Shown here one piece after another: positions 42,281 to 50,748 of a DNA stretch of 59,176 bases (its first letter is position 1; each line of letters opens with the position of its first letter). The notes under the pieces were generated by a model. It saw only the letters and a list, made by a program, of their open reading frames with translations, had not been told where the DNA came from and made no database searches. The DNA is from DATBLQ01 sp036555325 (GTDB lineage: Bacteria > Pseudomonadota > Alphaproteobacteria > Rhizobiales > Aestuariivirgaceae): positions 1 to 59,176 of the forward strand of contig DATBLQ010000070.1 of assembly GCA_036555325.1 (NCBI GenBank), written 5' to 3'. Position numbers and translations under genes: made by a program.

Positions 42281-42411
42281 CTCTACCTCCTGTGCTGGAG
42301 CTCGAAGCGTATTGTATGAACCGGAGAAGGTCGAGATGCCAGGGGGCCATTTTGCGGGTAGGCGTAACTTTACCGGTTACTCATTGGGATTTTTGCGCTT
42401 AAGCTGGCCGC

Positions 42412-44013
42412 ATGCCGCAACATATCTTAGCTATTGACGTGGGCACCGGCAGCGCACGCGCAGGAATCTTCGATCCTCAAGGGCGCTTGCTTGCCCGCGA
42501 CGAAATCCCCATCCACATGAATAATCCGGTCGCCGACCATGCCGAGCACGACTCCGAGAACATCTGGGAATCCGTATGCCGGGCGGCGAGAGCGGTCGTG
42601 GCAAAAACCAACATTCTATCGGAAGAGGTAGTCGGCATTGGTTTCGACGCTACCTGTTCCCTTGTCGTCCGAGATCGGACGGGGCGGCAGCTCGGCGTTT
42701 CCAGCGACAACAGCCCCCGATGGGATACGATCGTCTGGCTCGATCATCGCGCCAAGGCCGAGGCCGAAGAGTGCACAAAAACCCGTCATCGGGTTCTCAA
42801 CTACATTGGCGGCGTCATGTCGCCGGAAATGGAAGTCCCCAAACTCATGTGGCTGAAGCGGCACATGCCCGAGGCTTGGGAGAAGGCTGGATATTTCTTT
42901 GATCTCGCCGATTTCCTTACTTGGAAGTCATCAGGCTCCCTCGACCGTTCCCAGTGCACGCTAACCTGCAAATGGACTTACCTCGCCCATGAGAAAATCG
43001 GATGGCAGAGGGACTTCTTCCACAGCGTCGGGCTTGCCGACGCGTTCGAACGAGGCCGTCTGCCTGAAATTGCAACCCCGATTGGCTCCTCCACCGGTCC
43101 TCTGACGGCCCGTTCGGCAGAAGAGCTGGGCCTCACCACATCATGCCGCGTGGGTGTCGGCATCATCGATGCGCATGCCGGTGCGCTCGGCACCCTTGGC
43201 CCTTTCGCCAGCACCGGAACAGCGATCGACAGCCACCTCGGATTGATCGCCGGTACCTCAAGCTGTCTGATGGCGCTATCCACTCTCCCGCGACCGACTC
43301 ATGGTGTCTGGGGACCTTATTTCGGCGCCGCACTTCCTCTCCTTTGGCTCAATGAAGGTGGCCAGTCCGCAACAGGCGCTCTTCTCGATCACATAATTCG
43401 CAATCATGCCTCCGGTGGCGAGGCCGATGCTGCAACCCACCGTCGGATCGCAGAACGCGTCATGCAATTGCTCAGCGAGGAAAGCTGGGATCTGGCCGGA
43501 AGGCTGCATGTCTTGCCGGATTTCCACGGCAACAGATCTCCATTGGCCGACGCGAACGCCGTGGGAGTGCTGAGTGGCTTGACACTCGACAGCTCGTTCG
43601 ACAGCCTTTGCCGGCTGTATTGGCGAACCGCGATTGGTATCGCTCTCGGTGTCCGCCACATCCTTGATGCGCTCAATGCTAAGGGTTTCAGGATCGATAC
43701 ATTGCACGTAACCGGCGGCCACACCAAAAATCCGATACTCATGCAGCTCTATGCCGATGTGACCGGCTGCAATGTCCTGGAGCACACCGACAGCGATGCG
43801 GTCCTGCTGGGGACCGCAATGCTTGCCGCGGCGGCGGGCGGGCTATACCCCTCCCTTACCAGTGCCTGCGAAGCCATGCGGCAACCCGAAACGATGCATC
43901 GGCCCAATCTCGCCGCTCGCCCGCGCTTCGACCGTGACTATCGCGTTTTCCTGGAAATGCATCGGCAAAGACGCGCCCTCGACGCCATTGGGGATACATC
44001 GGCTCATGAGTGA
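42412..44013 (+). CDS. FGGY-family pentulose kinase (D-ribulokinase-like)
   Basis: This 533-residue sugar kinase starts with the FGGY phosphate-1 motif IDVGTGSARAGIFD, followed by GFDATCSLVVRDRTG, which is typical of the YDR109C/FGGY pentulose-kinase subgroup. The C-terminal half has GGQSATGALLDHII and the adenosine-motif region VTGGHTKNPILMQLYADVTG. Probable activity is phosphorylation of D-ribulose or a similar ketopentose; this rests on subgroup resemblance. It overlaps the next gene by eight bases, so the two products are co-made. A 131-base gap upstream should hold the promoter. Confidence 0.87.
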   Translation: MPQHILAIDVGTGSARAGIFDPQGRLLARDEIPIHMNNPVADHAEHDSENIWESVCRAARAVVAKTNILSEEVVGIGFDATCSLVVRDRTGRQLGVSSDNSPRWDTIVWLDHRAKAEAEECTKTRHRVLNYIGGVMSPEMEVPKLMWLKRHMPEAWEKAGYFFDLADFLTWKSSGSLDRSQCTLTCKWTYLAHEKIGWQRDFFHSVGLADAFERGRLPEIATPIGSSTGPLTARSAEELGLTTSCRVGVGIIDAHAGALGTLGPFASTGTAIDSHLGLIAGTSSCLMALSTLPRPTHGVWGPYFGAALPLLWLNEGGQSATGALLDHIIRNHASGGEADAATHRRIAERVMQLLSEESWDLAGRLHVLPDFHGNRSPLADANAVGVLSGLTLDSSFDSLCRLYWRTAIGIALGVRHILDALNAKGFRIDTLHVTGGHTKNPILMQLYADVTGCNVLEHTDSDAVLLGTAMLAAAAGGLYPSLTSACEAMRQPETMHRPNLAARPRFDRDYRVFLEMHRQRRALDAIGDTSAHE

Positions 44014-44926
44014 CATCGACCTGTTTGTCCCAGCTGGAACCTTCATGCAAATACCCTCGGGGCAGTCCGTCAGGCCAGGTCAAGCGGCAATTATTGGGAT
44101 TCCGTTTGACTGCGGCACGCACCCGAGCCGCATCGGTGCACGCCAAGGGCCGTCCTCCATTCGTCAGCAGTCAGGCCTCGTGCGGCCCTTTTATCCACCG
44201 TTGTCCGATACCAACGTGCTGCTCGAGCTCAACGCGGTCGACCTTGGCGATATCGCAGTCACCAGCAGCGACGTCGAATCATCTTTCGGGATGATAGAGA
44301 GAGCCCTCGATACCGTGCTCTTCAGCGGAGGATATCCAGTTACCATGGGTGGCGACGGTTCTGTTTCGCTCCCGCAAATGCGCGCAGTCCATCGGCATTA
44401 TCCCGAGCTGGTGCTGTTGCATATCGATGCCCACACTGATGCCTACGATGTGCCAGGATACAATACGTCCAGCACCTTCACCCGTGCGGCGGAAGAAAGG
44501 CTGATTGACGTGCCGAATTCCTTCCATATCGGGGCGAGGGGCAGCCTTGCCTTTCCGGGTGTGTACGATCACACCCGCTCTTTGGGCTATCGACTGATAT
44601 TGGGTGACGATCTCCGCCGTCGCGGCCTGGAAAGAATTCTCTCCGACATCAGAAACTGTATCGGGACGAAACCGGTCTATCTCTGTTTCGACATGGATTA
44701 CATCGATCCATCCTGCGCCCCGGGAGTGGCGACCCCGACCTGGGGCGGACCTGGCGCCGAAGCTGCCTTCGATCTTCTCCACGGGCTTGCCGGCCTTAGA
44801 TTTGTCGCCGTCGACGTGAATACTGTGAGCCCTCCCCATGATGTCGGCGGCATGACTGCCTATCTCGCTGCTCAGGTGATGCTCATTGGATTGCACATGA
44901 TCGCGCTTGGCCGGAATATCGGCTAG
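44006..44926 (+). CDS. Arginase/agmatinase-family hydrolase with altered first metal motif
   Basis: The fold hydrolyses guanidino or formimino compounds with two Mn ions. The 306-residue protein from ATG 44006 has IDAHTDAYD (Asp141, His143, Asp145) and CFDMDYIDPSCAPG (Asp229, Asp231). The first motif reads MGGDGSVSLP: Gly118 stands where agmatinases and arginases have the metal ligand His (GGDHS). One metal site is therefore changed, and the substrate cannot be assumed to be agmatine. GIPFDCGTHPSRIGARQGP matches the agmatinase N-terminus. It overlaps the FGGY kinase gene by eight bases. Confidence 0.85.
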   Translation: MSDIDLFVPAGTFMQIPSGQSVRPGQAAIIGIPFDCGTHPSRIGARQGPSSIRQQSGLVRPFYPPLSDTNVLLELNAVDLGDIAVTSSDVESSFGMIERALDTVLFSGGYPVTMGGDGSVSLPQMRAVHRHYPELVLLHIDAHTDAYDVPGYNTSSTFTRAAEERLIDVPNSFHIGARGSLAFPGVYDHTRSLGYRLILGDDLRRRGLERILSDIRNCIGTKPVYLCFDMDYIDPSCAPGVATPTWGGPGAEAAFDLLHGLAGLRFVAVDVNTVSPPHDVGGMTAYLAAQVMLIGLHMIALGRNIG

Positions 44927-45045
44927 GGACATCCGACTCATTGGGTTCTTATTGCAAGTGACCGGTGAGCCTGTTATTCACAATTGCATTTGGCTGCGTG
45001 GGCTCGGACCCGCCCGCATAGATGGGGCTTCGGGGGAAAATCGAG

Positions 45046-46368
45046 ATGGCTGAAGAAGCAGCAACCGCGCCGCCGTGGTGGTCGTCAGTCGCCGCCTATT
45101 TGACACCGCGCCTGTTGATAATTCTCGCCATGGGGTTCGCCTCCGGTCTTCCCTTTCTGTTGACCGCAGCCACCCTCTCCTACTGGCTTTCCAAGGTGGG
45201 CGTCGACAAGACGACCATCGGTCTCTTTGCCCTTGTCGGCGTTCCATACACTTTCAAATTTCTATGGTCGCCGGTGATCGACCACTTGCGGCTGCCAGTC
45301 CTGACATCACTCCTCGGACGACGCCGCAGCTGGCTCCTGCTGACCCAGATCCTGCTGGCCATCGCCATATTCCTCATGGGATTGACCGACCCAGCCGCAG
45401 ATCCTGCGAAAACTGCGGTCATGGCTTTGGTCATTGCATTTCTGTCGGCCAGTCAGGACATCGTCATTGACGCCTATCGCATCGAGATTCTGCCCGAAGA
45501 GGAGCAGGGCCAGGGTGCCGCTGCCACCCAGACTGGATATCGCTTCGGCCTGTTGCTTGCAGGAGCAGGCGCATTGGCTCTGTCGGATTATTTATCATGG
45601 CCTCTCGTCTTCACGATCTTGGCAGGTGCCATGGCGGCATCGATCGTCATCACAATTCTGGCGACGGAACCGCGACCTTCACTTCGGCCACCCCCGCCAG
45701 ATTATGCTCACTGGTTGAAGGAGGCGGTGGTCGCGCCCTTAACGGATTTCATGAGCCGCAAGGGCTGGGTGGTCATTTTGGCGTTCGTTCTATTTTACAA
45801 GTTCGGGGATGCGCTCGGCGGCACTATGGCCAACCCGTTTTACGTCGAGATGGGATTTACTGGCAAAGAAATCGCGGCCGTGAGCAAGCTATGGGGCGTT
45901 TGGATGACCATAGCAGGGGCTTTGATCGGCGGCCTGGCCGTCGCTCGATGGGGTGTATTCCGCGCGCTGCTAATAGGCGGGATACTCCAGGCGGTGACGA
46001 ATTTGGCCTTTGCCTATGTCGCTGCGAAAGGTCACGATCTTCCAGCCCTCGCCATCGCAATCACTGCGGACAATATAGCGGGTGGTGCGGCCGGAGCGGC
46101 CTTGGTTGCCTATCTTTCGAGCCTCTGCAATATCGCCTTCACTGCCACTCAATACGCCCTCCTCACCTCCTTCATGGCTCAGGGGCGCACGTCGCTTTCC
46201 GCCGGTAGCGGCTGGCTCGCCGCCCACACCGATTGGATTACGTTCTGGAGCTTGACCGCTCTGTTGGCGATCCCAGGCTTGCTGCTTCTATTGTGGATCA
46301 TGCGCCTCTATCCAGGTCTCCCGTCACCCGGCATCCGTCGAGCCGCGGATGCTGGCAGGAAACTGTAG
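45046..46368 (+). CDS. AmpG-like MFS permease
   Basis: AmpG imports anhydromuropeptides for peptidoglycan recycling and, in some species, beta-lactamase induction. The 440-residue protein from ATG 45046 (GGGGGAAAA upstream) has about 12 membrane segments. The AmpG pattern LLIILAMGFASGLPFLLTAATLS (in part FASGLPFLLTAATLS) and ALVGVPYTFKFLWSPVID are clear, as is ASQDIVIDAYRIEIL. YKFGDALGGTMANPFYVEMGF follows mid-protein. An in-frame ATG at 45022 is a weaker start. Substrate is inferred from family only. Confidence 0.88.
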   Translation: MAEEAATAPPWWSSVAAYLTPRLLIILAMGFASGLPFLLTAATLSYWLSKVGVDKTTIGLFALVGVPYTFKFLWSPVIDHLRLPVLTSLLGRRRSWLLLTQILLAIAIFLMGLTDPAADPAKTAVMALVIAFLSASQDIVIDAYRIEILPEEEQGQGAAATQTGYRFGLLLAGAGALALSDYLSWPLVFTILAGAMAASIVITILATEPRPSLRPPPPDYAHWLKEAVVAPLTDFMSRKGWVVILAFVLFYKFGDALGGTMANPFYVEMGFTGKEIAAVSKLWGVWMTIAGALIGGLAVARWGVFRALLIGGILQAVTNLAFAYVAAKGHDLPALAIAITADNIAGGAAGAALVAYLSSLCNIAFTATQYALLTSFMAQGRTSLSAGSGWLAAHTDWITFWSLTALLAIPGLLLLLWIMRLYPGLPSPGIRRAADAGRKL

Positions 46369-46417
46369 CCGTGATGTAACCGCGGGGCAGATCTTTCATC
46401 AGTCGACAGCGCGACCC

Positions 46418-46855
46418 TTATGCATTTTTTTGCGATTTTGACAGTGGCTTGTAGGCAATGACTTTCATTTCCACCTTGACATCGAACATGAAATGAACGG
46501 GAAAAACTGACCGGACAGGCGGGTCGCGTGTGAAATACTGACGGTAAATTTTGTTGAAGGCCACGAAGTCGCGCGCGTCGGCGAGCCAGCACTCGCAGCT
46601 GATCACGTCTTCAAGCGTACAACCTGCGACAGCCAACGCATCGCGAACGAAACCAAAGGTCAGATGCACCTGCTCTTCGAAGGGCACGTTCTTGTGTCCA
46701 GAGCCATCGTCAACGATCGCTCCGTTCTCGTCGAAAACCACTTTTAACGGATCAAAGGTCCAAGGCCCATAGGCTGACGTAAACACAAAATCGCCGGCGC
46801 GAACCGCCTTGCTAATCGGCACTTCGGGATGGGCGGGATAGGACCGTTTGGACAT
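46418..46855 (-). CDS. RidA/YjgF-family imine deaminase homologue
   Basis: RidA proteins hydrolyse reactive enamines and imines from PLP enzymes and amino-acid oxidases. The 145-residue form from ATG 46855 starts eight bases after the stop of the preceding gene. Visible are ISKAVRAGDFVFTSAYGPW, VPFEEQVHLTFGFVRDALAVAG and CTLEDVISCECWLADARDF. The usual C-terminal RxxFP...VE reads RSVFPVHFMFDVKVEM, so the substrate arginine is present. Co-transcription with the DSD-like enzyme fits removal of an imine product. Confidence 0.87.
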   Translation of the reverse strand: MSKRSYPAHPEVPISKAVRAGDFVFTSAYGPWTFDPLKVVFDENGAIVDDGSGHKNVPFEEQVHLTFGFVRDALAVAGCTLEDVISCECWLADARDFVAFNKIYRQYFTRDPPVRSVFPVHFMFDVKVEMKVIAYKPLSKSQKNA

Positions 46856-46863
46856 GAAAGAGC

Positions 46864-47952
46864 TTAGTAGCCGCGAGCCACGATGGGCCACTCATCTACT
46901 ATCTCATCTCCGCGCGCGACAAGGAAGGATGCGTATAAGTTGACAGTTGGATCACAATGAGAAGTTAAGAGTTCAATCGTAGCACCTACGGCCGGGTTTG
47001 CGGATCCCTCGAAATCGATCGCTCCATGCTCATCGCCCATGAAGCGGTACGAGGAATTCGCCGGCGCACCGCGCAGTGGTTTCGGAGTGCCAGAGTCGGT
47101 TGCAAAAGCTTTGAAGCCCGAATTGACGATCACCCGTCCTGGCCGGTTGGCGCTGACAACACTTGCGGCAACGAATAGCGATGGCTCGAAGGGATTCCCG
47201 TCCGGCGTCACGGGGATGCCGCCGTAGCAGGAGTCGAGAAAGAGATAGGATCCTGGCTGGAGTTCAGTGAAGATGTCGTGCGCAGCGTCGAGCCAGTGTG
47301 TACCGGTTCCGCCTCCCGTCACGATCGCGGGCGCGATGCCTTCGGCTCTAAGAGCATTGATCAGCTTCTGGACCTTGTCCGCCTGAGCGGCAACGCGCCT
47401 CTTCCGCTCATCGAAAGGCATGATCTGTTGCAAATTGCCCCAATAACCCTGCACTCCGGCGAAACGCAGGGTGGGTTGTTTTGCAATGTCCTTCGCCAGG
47501 CTGACTGCGTCTGCAACTTCGAGACAGCCGGTACGGCCGACACCTACATCAACCTCGACAATGACCGGAAGCGGCTTGCGTTCTTTGCCTGCCAAGGTCG
47601 CCAATTCCGCGACATTGCGATGCGAATCCGTAACGACCATCACATCGGCCCCACGGGCGAGGAGGCGGCTAAGGCGCGTGAGCATGTGGGAAGCTGCCAT
47701 TGGCGAGGTTATCAACAATCCCGCAATATCCTCCGCCGCTAGCGCCTCCGCTTCATCGATCGTGGCACAGGACGAACCAAGGGCTCCCGCATCCGCAAGC
47801 CGCCGCGCGATCGCAGGAGATTTATGTGCCTTGGCATGCGGTCTCAGCGCAATGGCACTGGCTCTTGCGAACGCGGCCATCGTTGCGATGTTACGATCGA
47901 GTGCATCGCGATCGAGAATAAGTGCAGGCGTTCGAGTCTGATCACGACGCAT
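46864..47952 (-). CDS. DSD1/D-threonine aldolase-like PLP enzyme
   Basis: This 362-residue fold-type III PLP enzyme has TPALILDRDALDRNI, the PLP lysine motif RPHAKAHK, VDVGVGRTG and the phosphate-binding GGGTGT. The C-terminal metal motif HCDPTVNLY carries the His and Cys that bind Zn or Mn in D-serine dehydratase and D-threonine aldolase. It would act on D-3-hydroxy amino acids; which one is undetermined. It is the first gene of a leftward pair with RidA and is divergent from dadA across 141 bases. Confidence 0.85.
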   Translation of the reverse strand: MRRDQTRTPALILDRDALDRNIATMAAFARASAIALRPHAKAHKSPAIARRLADAGALGSSCATIDEAEALAAEDIAGLLITSPMAASHMLTRLSRLLARGADVMVVTDSHRNVAELATLAGKERKPLPVIVEVDVGVGRTGCLEVADAVSLAKDIAKQPTLRFAGVQGYWGNLQQIMPFDERKRRVAAQADKVQKLINALRAEGIAPAIVTGGGTGTHWLDAAHDIFTELQPGSYLFLDSCYGGIPVTPDGNPFEPSLFVAASVVSANRPGRVIVNSGFKAFATDSGTPKPLRGAPANSSYRFMGDEHGAIDFEGSANPAVGATIELLTSHCDPTVNLYASFLVARGDEIVDEWPIVARGY

Positions 47953-48027
47953 AGGTGCCCATCGTAGCCTTTATTGAACCGTCGCGCAGCGACACACTTG
48001 CACTGATGCCAAATGACGGGGTGGTAG

Positions 48028-48050
48028 GTCAATAGATTGAGGCTATTGAC
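48028..48050. promoter_or_regulatory. Perfect inverted repeat in the DSD-like/dadA divergent promoter region
   Basis: GTCAATAG (48028-48035) and CTATTGAC (48043-48050) are exact inverted repeats with a seven-base spacer. They lie 44 bases before dadA and 76 bases before the start of the divergent DSD-like gene, a fitting place for an operator shared by both units. Confidence 0.6.
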
Positions 48051-48093
48051 TTTACCGCGCAGTCAAGCCCCGATACCAGCGGAGGTTCTAACG

Positions 48094-49365
48094 ATGACGA
48101 CGGTCGTTCTCGGCGCGGGTGCCGTTGGCACCGCCACAGCCTGGTATCTCAAGAAGGGCGGCCGCGATGTAGCAGTGATCGAGCGCCAGCCAGAAGCAGC
48201 CATGGAAACAAGCTGGGGAAATGGCGGTGTGATTCATGCCAGTGAGGTCGAACCGTGGTCGCAACCCGGCATGCCGATCAAAATTATCAAATGGTTGGGC
48301 CAGGAGAACGCGCCATTACTTCTGCGCTATAGCGCGATACCCAACATGTGGCGTTGGGGCATCGATTTCGCGCGCAACTGCACTCCCGAGAGATTTCGTG
48401 CCAATGCCAAGGCCAATCTCGAATTGGCTTTGCATTCGCTGAAGTCACTTCATGAAATCGCTGCCGAGGCTGGTATTACTTATGATCGCGCCGCACGAGG
48501 TGTCCTCAAAATCTATCGTTCGAAAGACTCACTCAGCAACGCCGAGCGATCAACCGATTTTCTTGCGCGCCATGGGTTGCTTTGTGAACGTGTCGACCCC
48601 GATCGTTGCATCGCGCTCGAGCCCGCCCTCCGCGACACGAAATCAACTCTCGTGGGAGGACTCTATTTTGCTCGCGATGAGGTCGGCGATTGCAACAAGT
48701 TCACGCAAGGGTTGGCTGGAGCCTGTGCGACACGGGGAGTGGGTTTCCACTACGGCGAGATAGTCCGGGAGATTAAGACATCCGGCCAGCGCGTCACGGC
48801 TGTGATCACTGATCGGCGTCATATTCCAGCCGATACCGTCGTTGTAGCCATGGGAAGTTTCTCTGCACCGCTGCTCGCCAAACTCGGAATTCGCGTCCCG
48901 ATCTATCCGGTCAAAGGCATCTCTATCACCTTTCCGCGCGGTGCCTGGAACAGCGCGCCATCCATGCCAGTGATAGACGACAGCAAGCTATTTGGCCTGA
49001 TTCCTATTGGTGATCGCATGCGGATATCGGGTTCGGCCGAGATCACCGGATATGATACCGAGCCAGCTCCCTCTCGCGCACAGGCCATCGTAGATAATGC
49101 AAGCTTCACATTTCCAGAGATGAAGCGTTATCTCGATCTCTCGAAGGCCCGCATCTGGGCTGGATTGCGGCCAGTAAGTCCAGCCGGCACACCGATCATC
49201 GGTCGCACGCACATCGAAGGGCTATGGGTGAATGCCGGTCACGGGCATTTGGGCTGGACACTGGCATGCGGCTCCGGTCGGGTCGCTGCCGATCTCATCA
49301 ACGGTCATGATCCCGGGATACAGGTCCCGCCGCCTCAAGGTGCTGTTTTTGCCAACCCACAATGA
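48094..49365 (+). CDS. dadA: D-amino-acid dehydrogenase small subunit-like (DadA/FAD-dependent DAO family)
   Basis: DadA oxidatively deaminates D-amino acids at the membrane, giving an imine that hydrolyses to a 2-keto acid. The 423-residue protein from ATG 48094 (GGAGG eight bases upstream) has the FAD motif VVLGAGAVGTATAWYLKKGG with E35-region VIERQ. It also has SWGNGGVIHASEVEPWSQPG and the C-terminal GLRPVSPAGTPIIGRT and GHGHLGWTLACGSG. Substrate side chain is not readable. The divergent DSD-like and RidA genes suggest one D-amino-acid pathway. Confidence 0.9.
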   Translation: MTTVVLGAGAVGTATAWYLKKGGRDVAVIERQPEAAMETSWGNGGVIHASEVEPWSQPGMPIKIIKWLGQENAPLLLRYSAIPNMWRWGIDFARNCTPERFRANAKANLELALHSLKSLHEIAAEAGITYDRAARGVLKIYRSKDSLSNAERSTDFLARHGLLCERVDPDRCIALEPALRDTKSTLVGGLYFARDEVGDCNKFTQGLAGACATRGVGFHYGEIVREIKTSGQRVTAVITDRRHIPADTVVVAMGSFSAPLLAKLGIRVPIYPVKGISITFPRGAWNSAPSMPVIDDSKLFGLIPIGDRMRISGSAEITGYDTEPAPSRAQAIVDNASFTFPEMKRYLDLSKARIWAGLRPVSPAGTPIIGRTHIEGLWVNAGHGHLGWTLACGSGRVAADLINGHDPGIQVPPPQGAVFANPQ

Positions 49366-49396
49366 CATTGCGCGGAGAACGGAGCGGAGGGCCCCA

Positions 49397-49921
49397 TTGA
49401 AGCGGCTGTTCTTCACGGCTGTGCTCATTGCGCTTCTTCTGCCTTTCGTTCTCACTTATGCCCAAGGCCGTCATGCTGACCCCGAAATGGAGGCCTTGCT
49501 GCCCACAACACTTGGTGGCATTGCGCTCACCATCGAAAGCCAAGCTGGGCCGGACCTTGCGACCAAGAGCGCAGCCTTGGACAAGTTTCTCGCCGGCCTG
49601 GGTAAAACAGCCGAAGATTTCACTCTCGCCAGTGCTTATTCGCGAGCGGCATTAAGGGCAGAGGTTGGTGCCTGGCGCGTGAAGGGAGCTGATACCAAAC
49701 TCCTGCTGCCAGGCTTCAAGACAGCAGTACAGGCCTCCAGCACGACGCCGTTGGCCCAGGCGGATGAAGTTCTTGCAGGACATACGGTCCTGCGCATCGG
49801 TGACCCGGGACAGCTGACCCGAGGCTCAATCTATGTAATCGTGCGCGGGGATACGCTTCTGTTCGTACAGACGCCCGATCGCGCTTTGGCAGAGGAGGCC
49901 ATGGAAAAACTGCTCAACTAG
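49397..49921 (+). CDS. Secreted protein of unknown function
   Basis: TTG 49397 lies six bases after GGAGG and starts with a signal peptide (MKRLFFTAVLIALLLPFVLTYAQG), giving 174 residues. Longer in-frame starts would run inside dadA and lack an export signal. The mature part reads as one alpha/beta domain (LPTTLGGIALTIESQAGPD, LDKFLAGLGKTAEDFTLASA, DEVLAGHTVLRIGDPGQLTR, YVIVRGDTLLFVQTPDRALA). No family is recognised. It follows dadA by 31 bases and may be co-transcribed with it. Confidence 0.75.
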   Translation: MKRLFFTAVLIALLLPFVLTYAQGRHADPEMEALLPTTLGGIALTIESQAGPDLATKSAALDKFLAGLGKTAEDFTLASAYSRAALRAEVGAWRVKGADTKLLLPGFKTAVQASSTTPLAQADEVLAGHTVLRIGDPGQLTRGSIYVIVRGDTLLFVQTPDRALAEEAMEKLLN

Positions 49922-49942
49922 CCGGTTCCCTTTTCACCGCTC

Positions 49943-50710
49943 TCAAAGTTCCGCATTGACGATGAATCCCGCATCCACGAGCAACGTCGCCGATGTCACG
50001 TAGCTCGCATCGTCGGAAAGCAAAAACGCAATCGTCGCAGCGAGCTCGGACGGATCACCGATGCGATGCAGTGCGATGCGTTCAAGGTAGTATTTCATAA
50101 CATCAGGCATATCGAGCATCGGCGCGCTCATATTGGTAGCCACGGCTCCTGGCTCGACGACATTGACACGGATGTTGTGCCCGCCGAGCACTGCACCGAG
50201 GGCCTTGCCCAACATGCTGATTGCACCTTTGGTTCCACAATAGGCAACCTGGGTGGGCGCTCCGACATGAGCTGAAATCGAGCTCACCATGACAATGGCG
50301 CCCCCATGACCCTCTGCAATCATCTGGCGTGCGCCTTCGGTGCAAACAACCCAGGTACCTCGAACATTGGTTTCAAACAGCTTATCGAAATCCTCCACCG
50401 ACGTGGCATCCCAAGTCATGAAGGGATTTATCGCTGCGTTCGAGACGACGTAGTCGAGTCGCCCACCGCGTTGGGCCACCTCGTGGACCATAGCGGTCAC
50501 AGCCTCCGGGTCTCTCATGTCGGCAACTACGGGAAAGGCCTCGCCCCCCGCCTCCTTCACCAGTCGCAGCGTTTCGCTGGGGTCACCGGTCGGTCGTTGG
50601 TTTACGCCAACAAGGGCGCCTTCAGCCGCCAGGCGGACGGCCGTGGCACGCCCAATCCCGGAAGTGGCCCCGGTGACCAATGCCACTTTGCCTACAAATC
50701 GTCGTTCCAT
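49943..50710 (-). CDS. SDR-family NAD(P)-dependent oxidoreductase
   Basis: This 255-residue classical short-chain dehydrogenase has the cofactor motif TGATSGIG, the structural NAAI, catalytic Ser in VMVSSIS and YCGTK (YxxxK). It ends LLVDAGFIVNAEL, as in many sugar or ketone dehydrogenases. ATG 50710 follows GGAGGGAG. It is last in the leftward operon after the cyclase-family gene (38-base gap) and probably acts on the imported sugar or its product. Confidence 0.9.
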   Translation of the reverse strand: MERRFVGKVALVTGATSGIGRATAVRLAAEGALVGVNQRPTGDPSETLRLVKEAGGEAFPVVADMRDPEAVTAMVHEVAQRGGRLDYVVSNAAINPFMTWDATSVEDFDKLFETNVRGTWVVCTEGARQMIAEGHGGAIVMVSSISAHVGAPTQVAYCGTKGAISMLGKALGAVLGGHNIRVNVVEPGAVATNMSAPMLDMPDVMKYYLERIALHRIGDPSELAATIAFLLSDDASYVTSATLLVDAGFIVNAEL

Positions 50711-50748
50711 GCTCCCTCCTGCTAGTCCCACTCGAGCCGTGACCGTTC

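Noticed and set aside
44279..44941. 220-codon minus-strand frame opposite the ureohydrolase gene
   Set aside because: Shadow of the arginase-family gene, whose metal motifs are clear.
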